NCBI RefSeq assembly: GCF_018618755.1
Contig: NZ_JACSMR010000008.1
Coordinates: 62,001 to 126,000 of the forward strand
Source of the DNA: Exiguobacterium sp. s193
GTDB lineage: Bacteria; Bacillota; Bacilli; Exiguobacteriales; Exiguobacteriaceae
Direction of reading: 5' to 3'
DNA: 64,000 bases
A model generated the notes under the pieces. The model made no database searches. It saw nothing but the letters and a program-made list of their open reading frames with translations, and was not told the DNA's origin. Numbering within the stretch: the stretch's first letter is position 1; the number at the start of each line of letters is the position of its first letter. The translations under genes were made by a program, and so were the position numbers. Positions 9,501 to 17,385 of the stretch are shown piece after piece.

Positions 9501-11078
9501 GAATATTCTACGATTAAAAATTCTCTTATGGGTTATCCCGGAGATTTTGGAAACTATACTATGTCGTGTGTACATGATTGGTCAGCAACACCGTCAATAA
9601 AAAGTCGTCCTGAAACATCATATGAATTACATTTAGAGTTCGCTGATAAAGTACCTATTGAATTAAGAGAAGAATATTTACAAGAAATCAATCAAAGAAT
9701 TGAATCATATGGTAAACCCGTAAAGTCTACCATTATAGATGATATTTTAGCTGAGTATGACCTTGAAGAGTTATTTAAAGAGACTGATGAAATACCAGGA
9801 GAAATTTCAATCGTTACTAAAAATGTAGATAGCCCAGGTGAAAAGTGGGATTCTTTAAAAAGGAATATTAATGATGCCTTGTCAGATGAGGATAAAGAAT
9901 ATTTTAGATGGCTAACAGGTTTAGGAATCAATGATAGAGCGGCAATTTTTAGTAGGAAATGGGCGCAAAGATGGGTACTCAAAAAAGTATATGACTTAGG
10001 TTGGGACTCAAAAATGTTTTACGAATTTGAAAGAAGATACTGTGATACTTATGGAAGGGAAGGAAAAAATATTGAACGAATCGGTAAGAAATATCAATGG
10101 ATTGCATTTTATGAACTTTTAGCTAGAATGGCAGATAATTTGTATTGGGCTGACAGATATGACGATGAAGTAGAATATGAAGGTCCGTGGCAGCTTTGGA
10201 AACGTGACATTGATCCTACTATATGGTTGAGAGCTACAAATGATTCGAATCGAGATGAGTTCGGAAAGGTTTGGTGGTCACCATATACACCAATATTTAG
10301 TGTAGGTGAATCAGAGGATTGGGTGTTCGATGAAGATACTCTTCCTGATTTCGAGAACTTATTGATAGTAACCGACAATAAAGGTGAAAAGTGGCATAAC
10401 TTGAGAAGTTTTAGAAAATGGACGAATAAAACTATAGATGGTAAATCTAAAGAAGAATTATGGTATAGAATCAATACATGCATAATCTCAAAAATTGATA
10501 TGGATAATGTATTTGAAAAAGTGAAGGATAAACCTTTATTCGATCCCTCTGCTTTTGCACCAAGAAGTTCTTCACACCAAGGTTATTTACGAGAATATCC
10601 GTGGCATCTTTATTATAGAAATTTTAATATTTGGCAAAGTGGTGATGATTCGCGAATTTTAAATATCCAGCATTTAGTTCCAGTTAACGAATATGAATGG
10701 GAATCAGGTGGAAGAGACGACTCCACCGATCAATACATTTCTCTCTATTTACCTAACCAACAATTAATTAAAGACTTATATTTAAAAAGGTCTTTAGACA
10801 ATTTTAGTACTTGGGAGAGTCCGGAAGGTGACATAATATTTATGGACTCAAGTGAATTAGAAAAAGGACCTTCGGCAGCGCTAATCAAATCAAATCACTT
10901 TGAAAAATGGTTAGAAGAAAAAGATTTGCAGTTGATTTGGTTTATCGGCGGAGAAAAGCAAATTTTCAATGATGTAGGGAATGTCTCAAAAAGACTAGAG
11001 TTCAACTATATAATTTCTATAGAAAAAGAAAACTTGTTAGAAATTAATTGGAAAGAAAGCTATAATTTTAAAAAATAA
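6573..11078 (+). CDS. Avs-like antiviral STAND ATPase with Mrr-like nuclease domain
   Basis: 1501 residues. An N-terminal PD-(D/E)XK nuclease is visible: GAGGDAGVE (~44-52, with D48) and AWQAKYF (~64-70, catalytic Q-x-K). This is followed by a STAND-type P-loop NTPase with Walker A LGDAGIGKS (~353-361) and Walker B LIIIDALNEG (~422-432). The DALNEG form is typical of Avs proteins. The remaining ~1000 residues are helical, repeat-like and Trp-rich, as expected for the sensor arm that binds a conserved phage protein such as terminase or portal. Mrr-nuclease + STAND + long arm matches the Avs4-type plan; orthology was not tested. The gene is far more AT-rich than the flanking par/helicase genes, so it is probably a separate acquisition. 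Its own terminator follows. Predicted to degrade DNA on phage sensing. Confidence 0.82.
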   Translation: MIELDFTRIRAFDGSKDGGFEELVCQIAHLNKPNKGKNFIRKDGAGGDAGVECYWVLEDGSEHAWQAKYFTDRLEDGQWSQIDESVKTAIEKHPRLTKYYVSVPKDLNDSRKKGRGGKQVKSSLDKWNQYVESWIKLATDKGMNVEFEYFGRHELSMLLQRDESNYVGRTFYWFNEPVLSEETFTELANRSKISLGERFSEEYHVSLPIQKKLEGLGISNEWKETIDNQKKIAFDLIDKINRLDRLEHISLNTESKWTTFKENATEFKEVYLKILMTKYDEMKITNIKERFERLKSLTSEFSNFILENPDDKSENWRNIRYQFREITGELNSIEAFVFSIATEAYETKSIAVLGDAGIGKSHLLCDIAQKRIAEGLPTVFILGQRYSGGNPLNFLAEELDLKDVSFKQLLGALDAAGEAKRTRTLIIIDALNEGNGRFDWQDQLTSFITELKTYPHISLLISCRSTYKQFILPEEIKRHIVEIIHTGFKGFEHRAAMKYLSKQGIDKPSVPLLSPEFSNPLFLKTCCKAIKSKGLTSFPKGLEGQSAIFNFYLESIESVIKRRKKYMGNRNVSSRILSRLIELIYPDNLFGVEINLAANALREVDPKPNFDDDLIDILISEGLLALDMISDSSDNAIEVVRFTYERFSDYFIAENIINNVDSENLKAEFSTDGKLEEVIKNPYKYSGIIEALGIVFPERFKLEFVDFISDENQHYNLIFDKSFTDVLLLRSKDSIGDRTLALLNEISNHGFFNKALDKILALSTEPDHPLNAEFLHKNLKRIKFTERDYFWSTHIAVSDYDEDEAQPQSVTRTLIDWSLYADLRDVEDERIKLLSYVLLWMTSTTNIKVRDQSTKSLVRILSHRSDIINELLSNFKDIDDLYLKERLYAVSYGVVCNINDPDGVREIAENVYKLQFIDKKPDPHLLLRDYARGIMEYALNKNLISEEMSNNFRPPYISEWPIENPTASDIEDLVEDEYSTIKNSLMGYPGDFGNYTMSCVHDWSATPSIKSRPETSYELHLEFADKVPIELREEYLQEINQRIESYGKPVKSTIIDDILAEYDLEELFKETDEIPGEISIVTKNVDSPGEKWDSLKRNINDALSDEDKEYFRWLTGLGINDRAAIFSRKWAQRWVLKKVYDLGWDSKMFYEFERRYCDTYGREGKNIERIGKKYQWIAFYELLARMADNLYWADRYDDEVEYEGPWQLWKRDIDPTIWLRATNDSNRDEFGKVWWSPYTPIFSVGESEDWVFDEDTLPDFENLLIVTDNKGEKWHNLRSFRKWTNKTIDGKSKEELWYRINTCIISKIDMDNVFEKVKDKPLFDPSAFAPRSSSHQGYLREYPWHLYYRNFNIWQSGDDSRILNIQHLVPVNEYEWESGGRDDSTDQYISLYLPNQQLIKDLYLKRSLDNFSTWESPEGDIIFMDSSELEKGPSAALIKSNHFEKWLEEKDLQLIWFIGGEKQIFNDVGNVSKRLEFNYIISIEKENLLEINWKESYNFKK

Positions 11079-11090
11079 TTAATTTCATGG

Positions 11091-11125
11091 CATCAGTGGA
11101 TGAACAGCACGATTATCCACTGATG
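11091..11125 (+). terminator. Hairpin after the Avs-like gene
   Basis: A perfect 11-bp inverted repeat (CATCAGTGGAT / ATCCACTGATG) with a 13-nt loop, followed by TATTTATTT. The T-tract is imperfect. The rest of 11126-11471 is AT-rich DNA with no gene, no recognisable retron-type RNA and no reverse transcriptase. Confidence 0.55.
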
Positions 11126-11471
11126 TATTTATTTAAAAGGGATGTGGCTTAACGTCATGTAGCCTCAAATTTAAGACTTTATGGAAAATTTATTTATACT
11201 AAACTAAATTCAATCCAATTTTGAAGTTTAAATTTATTCTTTCTCTATTATTTTTTAGTAGATTGAATATTTTTTAGTGTTTTAGTGTTCAGAGAAGTTA
11301 TAAAATTTATCAAATTTAAGATATTAGGTAATGCCTATTGCAGAAAAAAACTTCAATGATTTTTTAAAGACTTTAAAAGTTTAAAGATTAATGTAAAGGG
11401 TCAATTATTACTCTAAGGAAGCCACATGAGGTTTTGCAATTTACCGAATAATAAATTCTTTACGTAGCAAG

Positions 11472-12995
11472 GTGTACGATACTTATCCGGAGGTGGGACT
11501 TATTAAAATTTACATAACAAAGTTTAATGAGGCAAGAAGTAAAGAGGGTTTTCATTTAGTACCAGATAATTGGAATGATTATCTTTTCTATACATTATTT
11601 AACGTTGAATACATAGATAAAAATTTAAAAAAGACTGAAATTGGAGATGTGAAAATAGGATTTGAAGATCAAACTACAGATGAAAAGACTAGAACAGTAT
11701 TAAATCAATTAGTATCTGGTCGTGATGATTTTCTTCTAGAATTACCAAATAAATTTTTTTCTCTAGGTCAAAGTGCAAAATACTACAAGAATATTAAAGA
11801 ATTAGACGATGATTTGAGAATCGATTTTTTAACGGCTATCAATGATATTGCTTATAATGATGAGCTTATGAAAAAATATTCGGAACAAGAAGTGTTAACG
11901 GTCTCTTTGATGAGAGAAGTGAATAAATATAATTATGAAAATCAGTTTAAGAGAATAGCTAGAGGAGGAACATTATTAACGGACTTTGATTTTTTATTTT
12001 CCTTAGAATATCAAAATAAAAAGAAGAATTTACATTTTAAGGTTGAGCCAGATACATTACCACCCACAAATCTACACGCGGTTATTGGTACAAATGGTGT
12101 TGGGAAAACTACAGTTTTAAAGGGAATTATGAATGAATATATAAATGGTAAACTACAAGATGATTTTGCTAATTTAGTTTATATTTCATTTAGTGTATTC
12201 GACAAAAATCCTAGTGATGAAGAAGATGAGAAAGATTCATTTTTTTATGTAGGATTGAAAAAAAAATTAGGTAAAACAAAAAGTGATACAGAAATTAATG
12301 AAGAGTTTAGAGACTCTATATTGAGTATTCTGATTAGAAAAAAACAATATCATTTACATCAAATGTTTACGATATTAAATAAAGCTGATTATAATTTCAA
12401 TAAATTAAATTTTATTACTACACTAGAAAGATATTTTGAAACTAGACGAGATAAAGAAGATATGCAAATCTGTACAGAAAACATCGTATCTAAATTTGAG
12501 TATTTGAGTTCGGGTCATAAAGTTATTCTTCTTTCAATTTCTAAAATAGTAGAATTAATAGTGGAAAAATCATTAGTATTAATTGACGAACCAGAAACGC
12601 ACTTACATCCTCCTTTGTTATCAGCGTATATAAGGTGTTTATCTGAACTTTTAACGGCTGAAAATGGTGTCGGTATTGTAGCTACACATTCTCCTGTAGT
12701 TCTACAAGAAGTACCTAAATCTGTTGTATCTATTATTCGTAAATATGGAAATGCATTTAAAATAGAAAGACCTAGAATAGAAACTTTTGGTGAAAATACA
12801 GGGATATTAACTGAAGAAGTTTTTGGACTAGAATTGATAAATACAGGATTTCACAAAATTCTAAAGGAAGCTGCAGAAAATCTTCGAGATTATGATCTAG
12901 TATTAGAAGAATTCAATCATCAGTTAAGCTTAGATGCCAAAACTATAGTTAGAAGTTATTTAAATGAACTAGAAAAGGATACTAATGATGTATAA
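11472..12995 (+). CDS. PtuA-like ABC/AAA ATPase (Septu-type)
   Basis: Up to 507 residues. The ABC/SMC-like ATPase motifs are clear: Walker A GTNGVGKTT near residue 205, an ABC-signature-like YLSSGHK near 345, Walker B LVLIDEPETHLHPP near 370, and a switch His in VATHSP. Downstream and overlapping by 11 bases is an HNH nuclease gene, which is the PtuA/PtuB arrangement of Septu. Start choice is unusual. GTG 11472 has no ribosome site, whereas a strong GGAGGTG (11489-11495) lies eight bases before an in-frame ATT at 11502, giving a protein beginning IKIYITKF; ATT initiation is plausible. Very AT-rich, like its partner. The pair could also be the effector half of a retron, but no reverse transcriptase is present. 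Confidence 0.78.
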   Translation: MYDTYPEVGLIKIYITKFNEARSKEGFHLVPDNWNDYLFYTLFNVEYIDKNLKKTEIGDVKIGFEDQTTDEKTRTVLNQLVSGRDDFLLELPNKFFSLGQSAKYYKNIKELDDDLRIDFLTAINDIAYNDELMKKYSEQEVLTVSLMREVNKYNYENQFKRIARGGTLLTDFDFLFSLEYQNKKKNLHFKVEPDTLPPTNLHAVIGTNGVGKTTVLKGIMNEYINGKLQDDFANLVYISFSVFDKNPSDEEDEKDSFFYVGLKKKLGKTKSDTEINEEFRDSILSILIRKKQYHLHQMFTILNKADYNFNKLNFITTLERYFETRRDKEDMQICTENIVSKFEYLSSGHKVILLSISKIVELIVEKSLVLIDEPETHLHPPLLSAYIRCLSELLTAENGVGIVATHSPVVLQEVPKSVVSIIRKYGNAFKIERPRIETFGENTGILTEEVFGLELINTGFHKILKEAAENLRDYDLVLEEFNHQLSLDAKTIVRSYLNELEKDTNDV

Positions 12996-14094
12996 ATTAT
13001 CAAAGCCTAATATCAAAATCGATGATTTTTTTGATGACTTACTTGCTAATAGACAAGGTTTTGCTGGAAAGTTTAGGGTTGGTAGAATAAAATCGATAAA
13101 AAGTGAATTAATAGAAAAAGAAACTCACTATACTAATTTTTTAGCGCATGAAAACAAAAATGAATTACATCAAATAGTTCCTACTCAAGTAATAGAAATT
13201 CCTAGAGACACTCCTGTATTACAATTTTTTAATTTTCCTAATACTATAGCTAAAAATAAATTGCTAGAGAAGTTAAGAGAATATAAGTTAATTGATTTTA
13301 TTGATTCGACACAAACTAAAAATTTGATTCTCGAACAATTAAAAGAAATAAAGTTAAATCATTTAGATGATATGTTAACAGTTGGAGAAGATTTATATAC
13401 TTATAGTAGATATGTAGATAAAAATGTGATGAAGGATGCATATGAAGATTATATAGTAAATGATACGGGGATAGGGAGAGATGTTTATGATGAATTATTG
13501 TTACTTGCAGATGATGCTATTTGTCCTTATTGCTTAATAGGGAATGTAACTACACTAGATCATTATCTCCCAAAGGCAAACTATATTGACTATGCAATAA
13601 CCCCGATGAATTTAATCCCAAGTTGTGTAGATTGTAACTCTAATAAGTCTGATGAAATATATGATATTGAAGAGAAATTGTTAATAAATTCATATATTGA
13701 AGATATTACAAGTATAAATTGGTTAGAAGGTGAATTAATAGAGGCATTTCCTATAACATTTGAATTCAAAATAAAAAGTACTTTGGGAAGTTCAGTATTG
13801 CGAAGTAGGTTAGAGCGTCAATTTTTTAAGTTGGAATTAGATTTGAGATATGGGAATACTGCTAGTAGGATTTTTAGGATACGGGTGAAAAGTATAGTTA
13901 TTGATTATTTATCTGGAGGTCTAGAAGCGGTTCGAAAAAAATTAGAAAGCGATAAATCTTCAGCAGAGTTTTTTAATTTAAATTCACTAGAAGCTAAGGT
14001 ATATGAGAGTTTATTAAATTCTAATTGGTTTATGAAAAAAGACACGTTTAAAAGTATTATTGAATACTATAAATTGGAAAAAATACAAAGCTGA
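12985..14094 (+). CDS. PtuB-like HNH endonuclease
   Basis: 369 residues starting ATG ATG at 12985, overlapping the ATPase stop. The HNH core lies at ~179-222: CPYC zinc pair, then LDHYLPKANY (His of the metal finger), and PSCVDCNSNKSD with the second Cys pair and the CN..K ending of the motif. This matches PtuB/HNH_5 proteins, which form a complex with the SMC-like ATPase and cut nucleic acids on phage infection. The protein is longer than many PtuB examples, with an N-terminal extension of ~175 residues that I do not recognise and a helical C-terminus. Strongly AT-rich. GC-richer sequence resumes about 70 bases after its stop. Confidence 0.78.
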   Translation: MMYKLSKPNIKIDDFFDDLLANRQGFAGKFRVGRIKSIKSELIEKETHYTNFLAHENKNELHQIVPTQVIEIPRDTPVLQFFNFPNTIAKNKLLEKLREYKLIDFIDSTQTKNLILEQLKEIKLNHLDDMLTVGEDLYTYSRYVDKNVMKDAYEDYIVNDTGIGRDVYDELLLLADDAICPYCLIGNVTTLDHYLPKANYIDYAITPMNLIPSCVDCNSNKSDEIYDIEEKLLINSYIEDITSINWLEGELIEAFPITFEFKIKSTLGSSVLRSRLERQFFKLELDLRYGNTASRIFRIRVKSIVIDYLSGGLEAVRKKLESDKSSAEFFNLNSLEAKVYESLLNSNWFMKKDTFKSIIEYYKLEKIQS

Positions 14095-14166
14095 CTATTT
14101 TACATAAAATTAGTTTATTAAATTTGGAAATAGGTAATTCTACTACATCTAATTTATTCACGCTAA

Positions 14167-14280
14167 ATACTCACCACGGTCTTGATTGCAGGTCCGATGT
14201 TGTTCGTCCTCTATCGCGTCATCAGGCTTACATCCGAGTTCTCACGTAGGATGAAAAATATAGTAAGACACTATGAATAG
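14167..14280 (+). pseudogene. 3' remnant of a membrane-protein gene
   Basis: An open frame without a start reads ILTTVLIAGPMLFVLYRVI then a basic tail ending NIVRHYE and a TAG at 14278-14280. One strong transmembrane helix is visible and base composition returns to the host-like level here. It is followed at once by a good terminator, so it looks like the true 3' end of a gene whose 5' part is lost. It marks the right border of the AT-rich Avs/Septu block. Confidence 0.5.
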
Positions 14281-14308
14281 AGGGATGGACGTGATCCATC
14301 TCTCTATT
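14276..14308 (+). terminator. Intrinsic terminator of the membrane-protein remnant
   Basis: AATAGAGGGATGGA (14276-14289) pairs with TCCATCTCTCTATT (14295-14308; one G-T) around a CGTGA loop, followed by GTTCATTTATTT. The stop codon of the remnant lies inside the stem. Confidence 0.6.
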
Positions 14309-14318
14309 GTTCATTTAT

Positions 14319-15047
14319 TTATCGACGCGCCTCATCAAAGCATATACGATAATAGTTCACGTAGTCCTCCCGGATGGCCCATTTTTTGATACGCATGGTC
14401 GCATCTATTCCTATGAGACATCGATTTTCCTCGTAGAGGTGAGGTATCTTATCATCCATATTTCTTTATAGTTGAGCGGCCTCGGGATGGCAGTTCTTAT
14501 CATTGAAAAGTGAAAGCATGGACTTATTCAGTTTTTCATATAGTATCGAACGGTCGACGCGGAAGCTCCGCCAAGCTGCCGCTTCATGAGGTTTAGACTC
14601 CAAATCTGTCTTCAGGTCGAGCAGTCAATCACCAGAAATTGTAAACGGGAGGACGGTGAAGTGAGCAATCAAGTTCTCATATGTTGCCCCCGCATCCTGG
14701 TGATGTAAAATCTTAAGATAGAGAGAGCCTCGCCATAGCGGGGGTTATTGCCGACGTACTCGAAGTATAAGAACGGTGCATGATTGCTATCATCTAAGAC
14801 GTAATCCCTTCCAAAGCTTATCCTATTATCCTATTCCCGCGTTGCTCAGGGGCGAGGAAGCCCTTCCCAGACGTCTAGTTGTCGCCATAGTAGACGAGGA
14901 TGCCGCTCTCGGAATCATGAAGATTCTAAGTTTGCCGGTATTGAATAAGATGGTGAATAACCGTCCTGTTTCCCTACTCGTAGTCCTTCCTTGAAGCGGA
15001 ATAGGCGGCTCAGGGGCTCGTTAGCGAAGTGGGACGACGTCACTCAT
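14319..15047 (-). pseudogene. Decayed restriction endonuclease (AspBHI-N-like fragment)
   Basis: Reading the minus strand from ATG at 15047 (overlapping the TGA of the next gene as ATGA), protein-like segments follow in changing frames. They are MSDVVPLR; ANEPLSRLFRFKEGLRVGKQ; SGILVYYGDN; FLAPEQRGNR; HAPFLYFEYVGN; ATYENLIAHFTVLPF; EAAAWRSFRVDR; and a tail ending YYRICFDEARR. The YYGDN...KG(K)..GNR, PPFL.FE.VG and YEN..A.FTVL steps resemble the N-terminal domain of AspBHI/MspJI-type restriction enzymes as I remember it; this needs a profile search. There are at least three frameshifts and three in-frame stops, so it is dead. Its coupling to the upstream gene and closeness to a cytosine methyltransferase and Vsr suggest it was the endonuclease of this locus. 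Confidence 0.55.
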
Positions 15048-15820
15048 GGTCGTCCCTCTGTGTCGTCGACGGTCCGTCTCTCGCGATCCCTAAGGACGGC
15101 CAGTTCGATGCGTTCCGATACGGCCGACGCCTGCTGCTCCTTCTCATGCTCGAGGAGCCGTACTTTCATCATCAGCTCCCTATTCTCCTCCTCCAGACGC
15201 TCGGAGTTCCGGGAACGGGCCTTATAGTCGTCTGCGACCTCGGTCAGGCTCTGGATCTGTCTTTGCAGCCGTTCTTTCTCTTCGTCATTGCGGCGAATCT
15301 GTTCCTCGAAGTGGAAGACCTCTTTACGTAGTGTCTTGACCGTATCGGCATGTTCTTTCTCGAGACGCGCAAGGGCATCGAGAGCCTTCTGTCTTTCCGT
15401 CTCCGCCTTTTCAAGGGTTTCGAGAAGTGCTTTTTCTTTTTCCGCGAGCTGTTCACTCGCGAGTAGTCCTTCCTCCTCGATTCGAGCACGTTCCTCCGTG
15501 ACCTCGGCCTCGAGTCTGTATACGGTCTCCTCATGACGCGACCGGACGGATTCTAGGTCCGTCGCTTGACGTTTCAGGCGCAGGGATCGTTCCTCGAAAA
15601 GGTTCCCGACCTGGCGGAGCAACAAAGTAAGCTGCTCGTCCTCCTCCGTCAGCAAGGGATCGTGCGAGCGATTCTCGCTCAATGTGACGAACTCCTCGAA
15701 GAGCTGGTTCGTCGTCAGCTGGCGTTCGCGTACCAGCTCAGAAATCCTGCGTGTCACCTCTTCCGACAGGCGGAAGGACTTGTTCTTCATCTCGTTCGTA
15801 TCATTATTCTGCGGCTCCAT
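15044..15820 (-). CDS. RHH-coiled-coil protein of the decayed R-M locus
   Basis: About 258 residues. The N-terminus contains a ribbon-helix-helix-like or helical segment (SFRLSEEVTRRISELV, then QLTTNQLFEEFV), followed by an almost unbroken heptad coiled coil from ~residue 75 to 245 rich in E/K/R/L. This plan (small DNA-binding head plus long coiled coil) is like KfrA-type plasmid proteins, or a regulator/scaffold. I choose the ATG at 15820 because GGAGAG (minus-strand 15832-15827) lies six bases before it; the ATG at 15826 abuts the site. It diverges from the methyltransferase gene and its stop overlaps the start of the dead endonuclease gene. Confidence 0.65.
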   Translation of the reverse strand: MEPQNNDTNEMKNKSFRLSEEVTRRISELVRERQLTTNQLFEEFVTLSENRSHDPLLTEEDEQLTLLLRQVGNLFEERSLRLKRQATDLESVRSRHEETVYRLEAEVTEERARIEEEGLLASEQLAEKEKALLETLEKAETERQKALDALARLEKEHADTVKTLRKEVFHFEEQIRRNDEEKERLQRQIQSLTEVADDYKARSRNSERLEEENRELMMKVRLLEHEKEQQASAVSERIELAVLRDRERRTVDDTEGRP

Positions 15821-15866
15821 GATCATCTCTCCATATGTATAGTTATTTTAGTGCTTCGATGTCCTC

Positions 15867-15875
15867 ATTATAACA
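15867..15875 (-). promoter_or_regulatory. Extended -10 promoter, minus strand
   Basis: Minus-strand TGTTATAAT is a perfect extended -10 element ~47 bases before the ATG at 15820. No good -35 is seen. It faces the RHH-coiled-coil gene and its dead downstream partner. Confidence 0.5.
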
Positions 15876-15942
15876 TGGGGCAGAGGCGAAAAAGATTCTT
15901 GCGAGGACGCGAAATTTCGATCTGTTCAAAGCGAATATTTTC

Positions 15943-15951
15943 TGATATAAT
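15943..15951 (+). promoter_or_regulatory. Extended -10 promoter of the methyltransferase
   Basis: TGATATAAT (15943-15951) with a weak TGTTCA 17 bases upstream of TATAAT. Transcription would start near 15958, which leaves almost no leader for the ATG at 15966 and supports the ATG at 15990. Confidence 0.55.
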
Positions 15952-15989
15952 TGAGAAACTGATAGATGGCGAAAGGATGTTCGTATTTC

Positions 15990-17258
15990 ATGGGAACAAA
16001 AAATAGATTAAATACAATCGAGTTGTTCGCGGGGGTCGGAGGTTTCCGTACCGGTCTCGAACAGGCGAATCCAGACCTTTTCAAGGTCGTGTGGGGGAAC
16101 CAGTGGGAACCTTCGCGTAAGGCCCAGGACGCATTCGATTGCTACGCATCGAACTTCAAGGAAGGTATCCACTCTAACGAGGACATCACGACCGTGACGG
16201 ACGAGGCGTTCAAAAACCTCGATGCCCAGCTCGTCGTCGGAGGTTTCCCTTGCCAGGACTATTCCGTCGCGAGGAGTCTTTCGGGTGAGAAGGGGATACA
16301 AGGTAAGAAGGGTGTACTCTTCTGGGAAATCAAGCGTATCATCGAGGCGACTACCCCACGTTACGTCCTTCTCGAGAACGTCGATCGACTCTTGAAGTCG
16401 CCGGCGAAACAACGAGGACGTGATTTTGCGGTCATGCTCGCGACGTTCCGTGATCTCGGCTACAAGGTCGAATGGCGTGTCCTGAATGCTGCAGAGTATG
16501 GCATGGCTCAACGACGGAGACGCGTGTTCATCTTCGCTACTCGAGATGATTCTGGCTTCTCGAAAGAGCTCGACTCTTACGAATCGGACGACATTCTGTT
16601 CGAGAAGGGTTTCTTCGCACCCGTCTTCCCGGTCAAGCCGGAGGTCGTGAAGAATCGTCGCCTCGTCGGTATGCTGCCGGAAGATATCGTCGAGATTTCG
16701 GACACGTTCTCTGCCAATTTCCATAACTCGGGGTATATGCATGAAGGGCGTTTTTACTCTATCCATACCGAGCCGGTCTTCGAGAAACCGACACCGCTGC
16801 GTGACATCTTGCAGCCAGAGGACACGGTGCCAGAGAAGTTCTATCTGAAAGATACGGCTATCGAGAAGTTCAACTTCCTCCGAGGTGCGAAGAAAATCGA
16901 GCGGACATCGGCTGACGGACACAAGTATATCTATGCTGAGGGTGGCATGTCAGAGATAGACGACCTCGACAAGCCGGGCCGGACGATGCTGACGAGCGAA
17001 GGGACGACCAACCGGAGTTCCCACGTGGTAGAGGTCAACGGACGTCGGCGTTTCCTGACGCCGCTCGAGTGTGAGCGGCTGAACGGTTTCCCGGATAACT
17101 GGACGAACACGATGAGCGACCGAATGCGTTACTTCTGCATGGGTAACGCGTTAGTGGTCGGTCTCATCGAACGGATGGGACGCCGCATCGAGCAGCTTGA
17201 GGATCGTCATCCTGTGCTCATGCCTGCTCAGGAATCTTTCTTCATCAACAATAACTGA
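15990..17258 (+). CDS. DNA (cytosine-5)-methyltransferase
   Basis: A Dcm/HhaI-family enzyme of 422 residues transferring methyl from SAM to C5 of cytosine. Motif I is LFAGVGGFRTG (~11-21), motif IV is the catalytic GGFPCQDYSV (~83-92), motif VI is LLENVDRL (~127-134), and motif VIII is QRRRRVFIF (~174-182). A target-recognition region of ~150 residues follows, then motifs IX/X (RFLTPLECERLNGFP and CMGNALVVGLIERM). All key residues are present. GAAAGGAT 12 bases upstream and the promoter position favour ATG 15990; ATG 15966 is open but has no ribosome site. Vsr follows downstream, as with Dcm. The linked endonuclease is decayed, so the enzyme now acts alone, possibly as protection against incoming restriction. 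Target sequence unknown. Confidence 0.93.
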   Translation: MGTKNRLNTIELFAGVGGFRTGLEQANPDLFKVVWGNQWEPSRKAQDAFDCYASNFKEGIHSNEDITTVTDEAFKNLDAQLVVGGFPCQDYSVARSLSGEKGIQGKKGVLFWEIKRIIEATTPRYVLLENVDRLLKSPAKQRGRDFAVMLATFRDLGYKVEWRVLNAAEYGMAQRRRRVFIFATRDDSGFSKELDSYESDDILFEKGFFAPVFPVKPEVVKNRRLVGMLPEDIVEISDTFSANFHNSGYMHEGRFYSIHTEPVFEKPTPLRDILQPEDTVPEKFYLKDTAIEKFNFLRGAKKIERTSADGHKYIYAEGGMSEIDDLDKPGRTMLTSEGTTNRSSHVVEVNGRRRFLTPLECERLNGFPDNWTNTMSDRMRYFCMGNALVVGLIERMGRRIEQLEDRHPVLMPAQESFFINNN

Positions 17259-17288
17259 TGTGTCGCTTGAGCGACCCGGACATACTGG

Positions 17289-17322
17289 AGGCACTTTCGC
17301 ATGATGCGGAGGTGCCTTTTTT
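17289..17322 (+). terminator. Intrinsic terminator after the methyltransferase
   Basis: AGGCACTTTCGCA pairs with TGCGGAGGTGCCT (two G-T pairs) around a TGA loop, followed by TTTTTT. Strong stem and T-tract. Confidence 0.85.
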
Positions 17323-17385
17323 GGTTTCCTGATGACCGATAAAAGGAAAAGCTGAATATATCGAGATGCACAGAAGGGGGTAAAT

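Noticed and set aside
11126-11471. Retron RNA before the Septu-like pair
   Set aside because: No reverse transcriptase nearby and no convincing inverted-repeat msr/msd layout.
15029-15536. Plus-strand frames opposite the RHH-coiled-coil gene
   Set aside because: Antisense of the repetitive coiled coil; no start signals.
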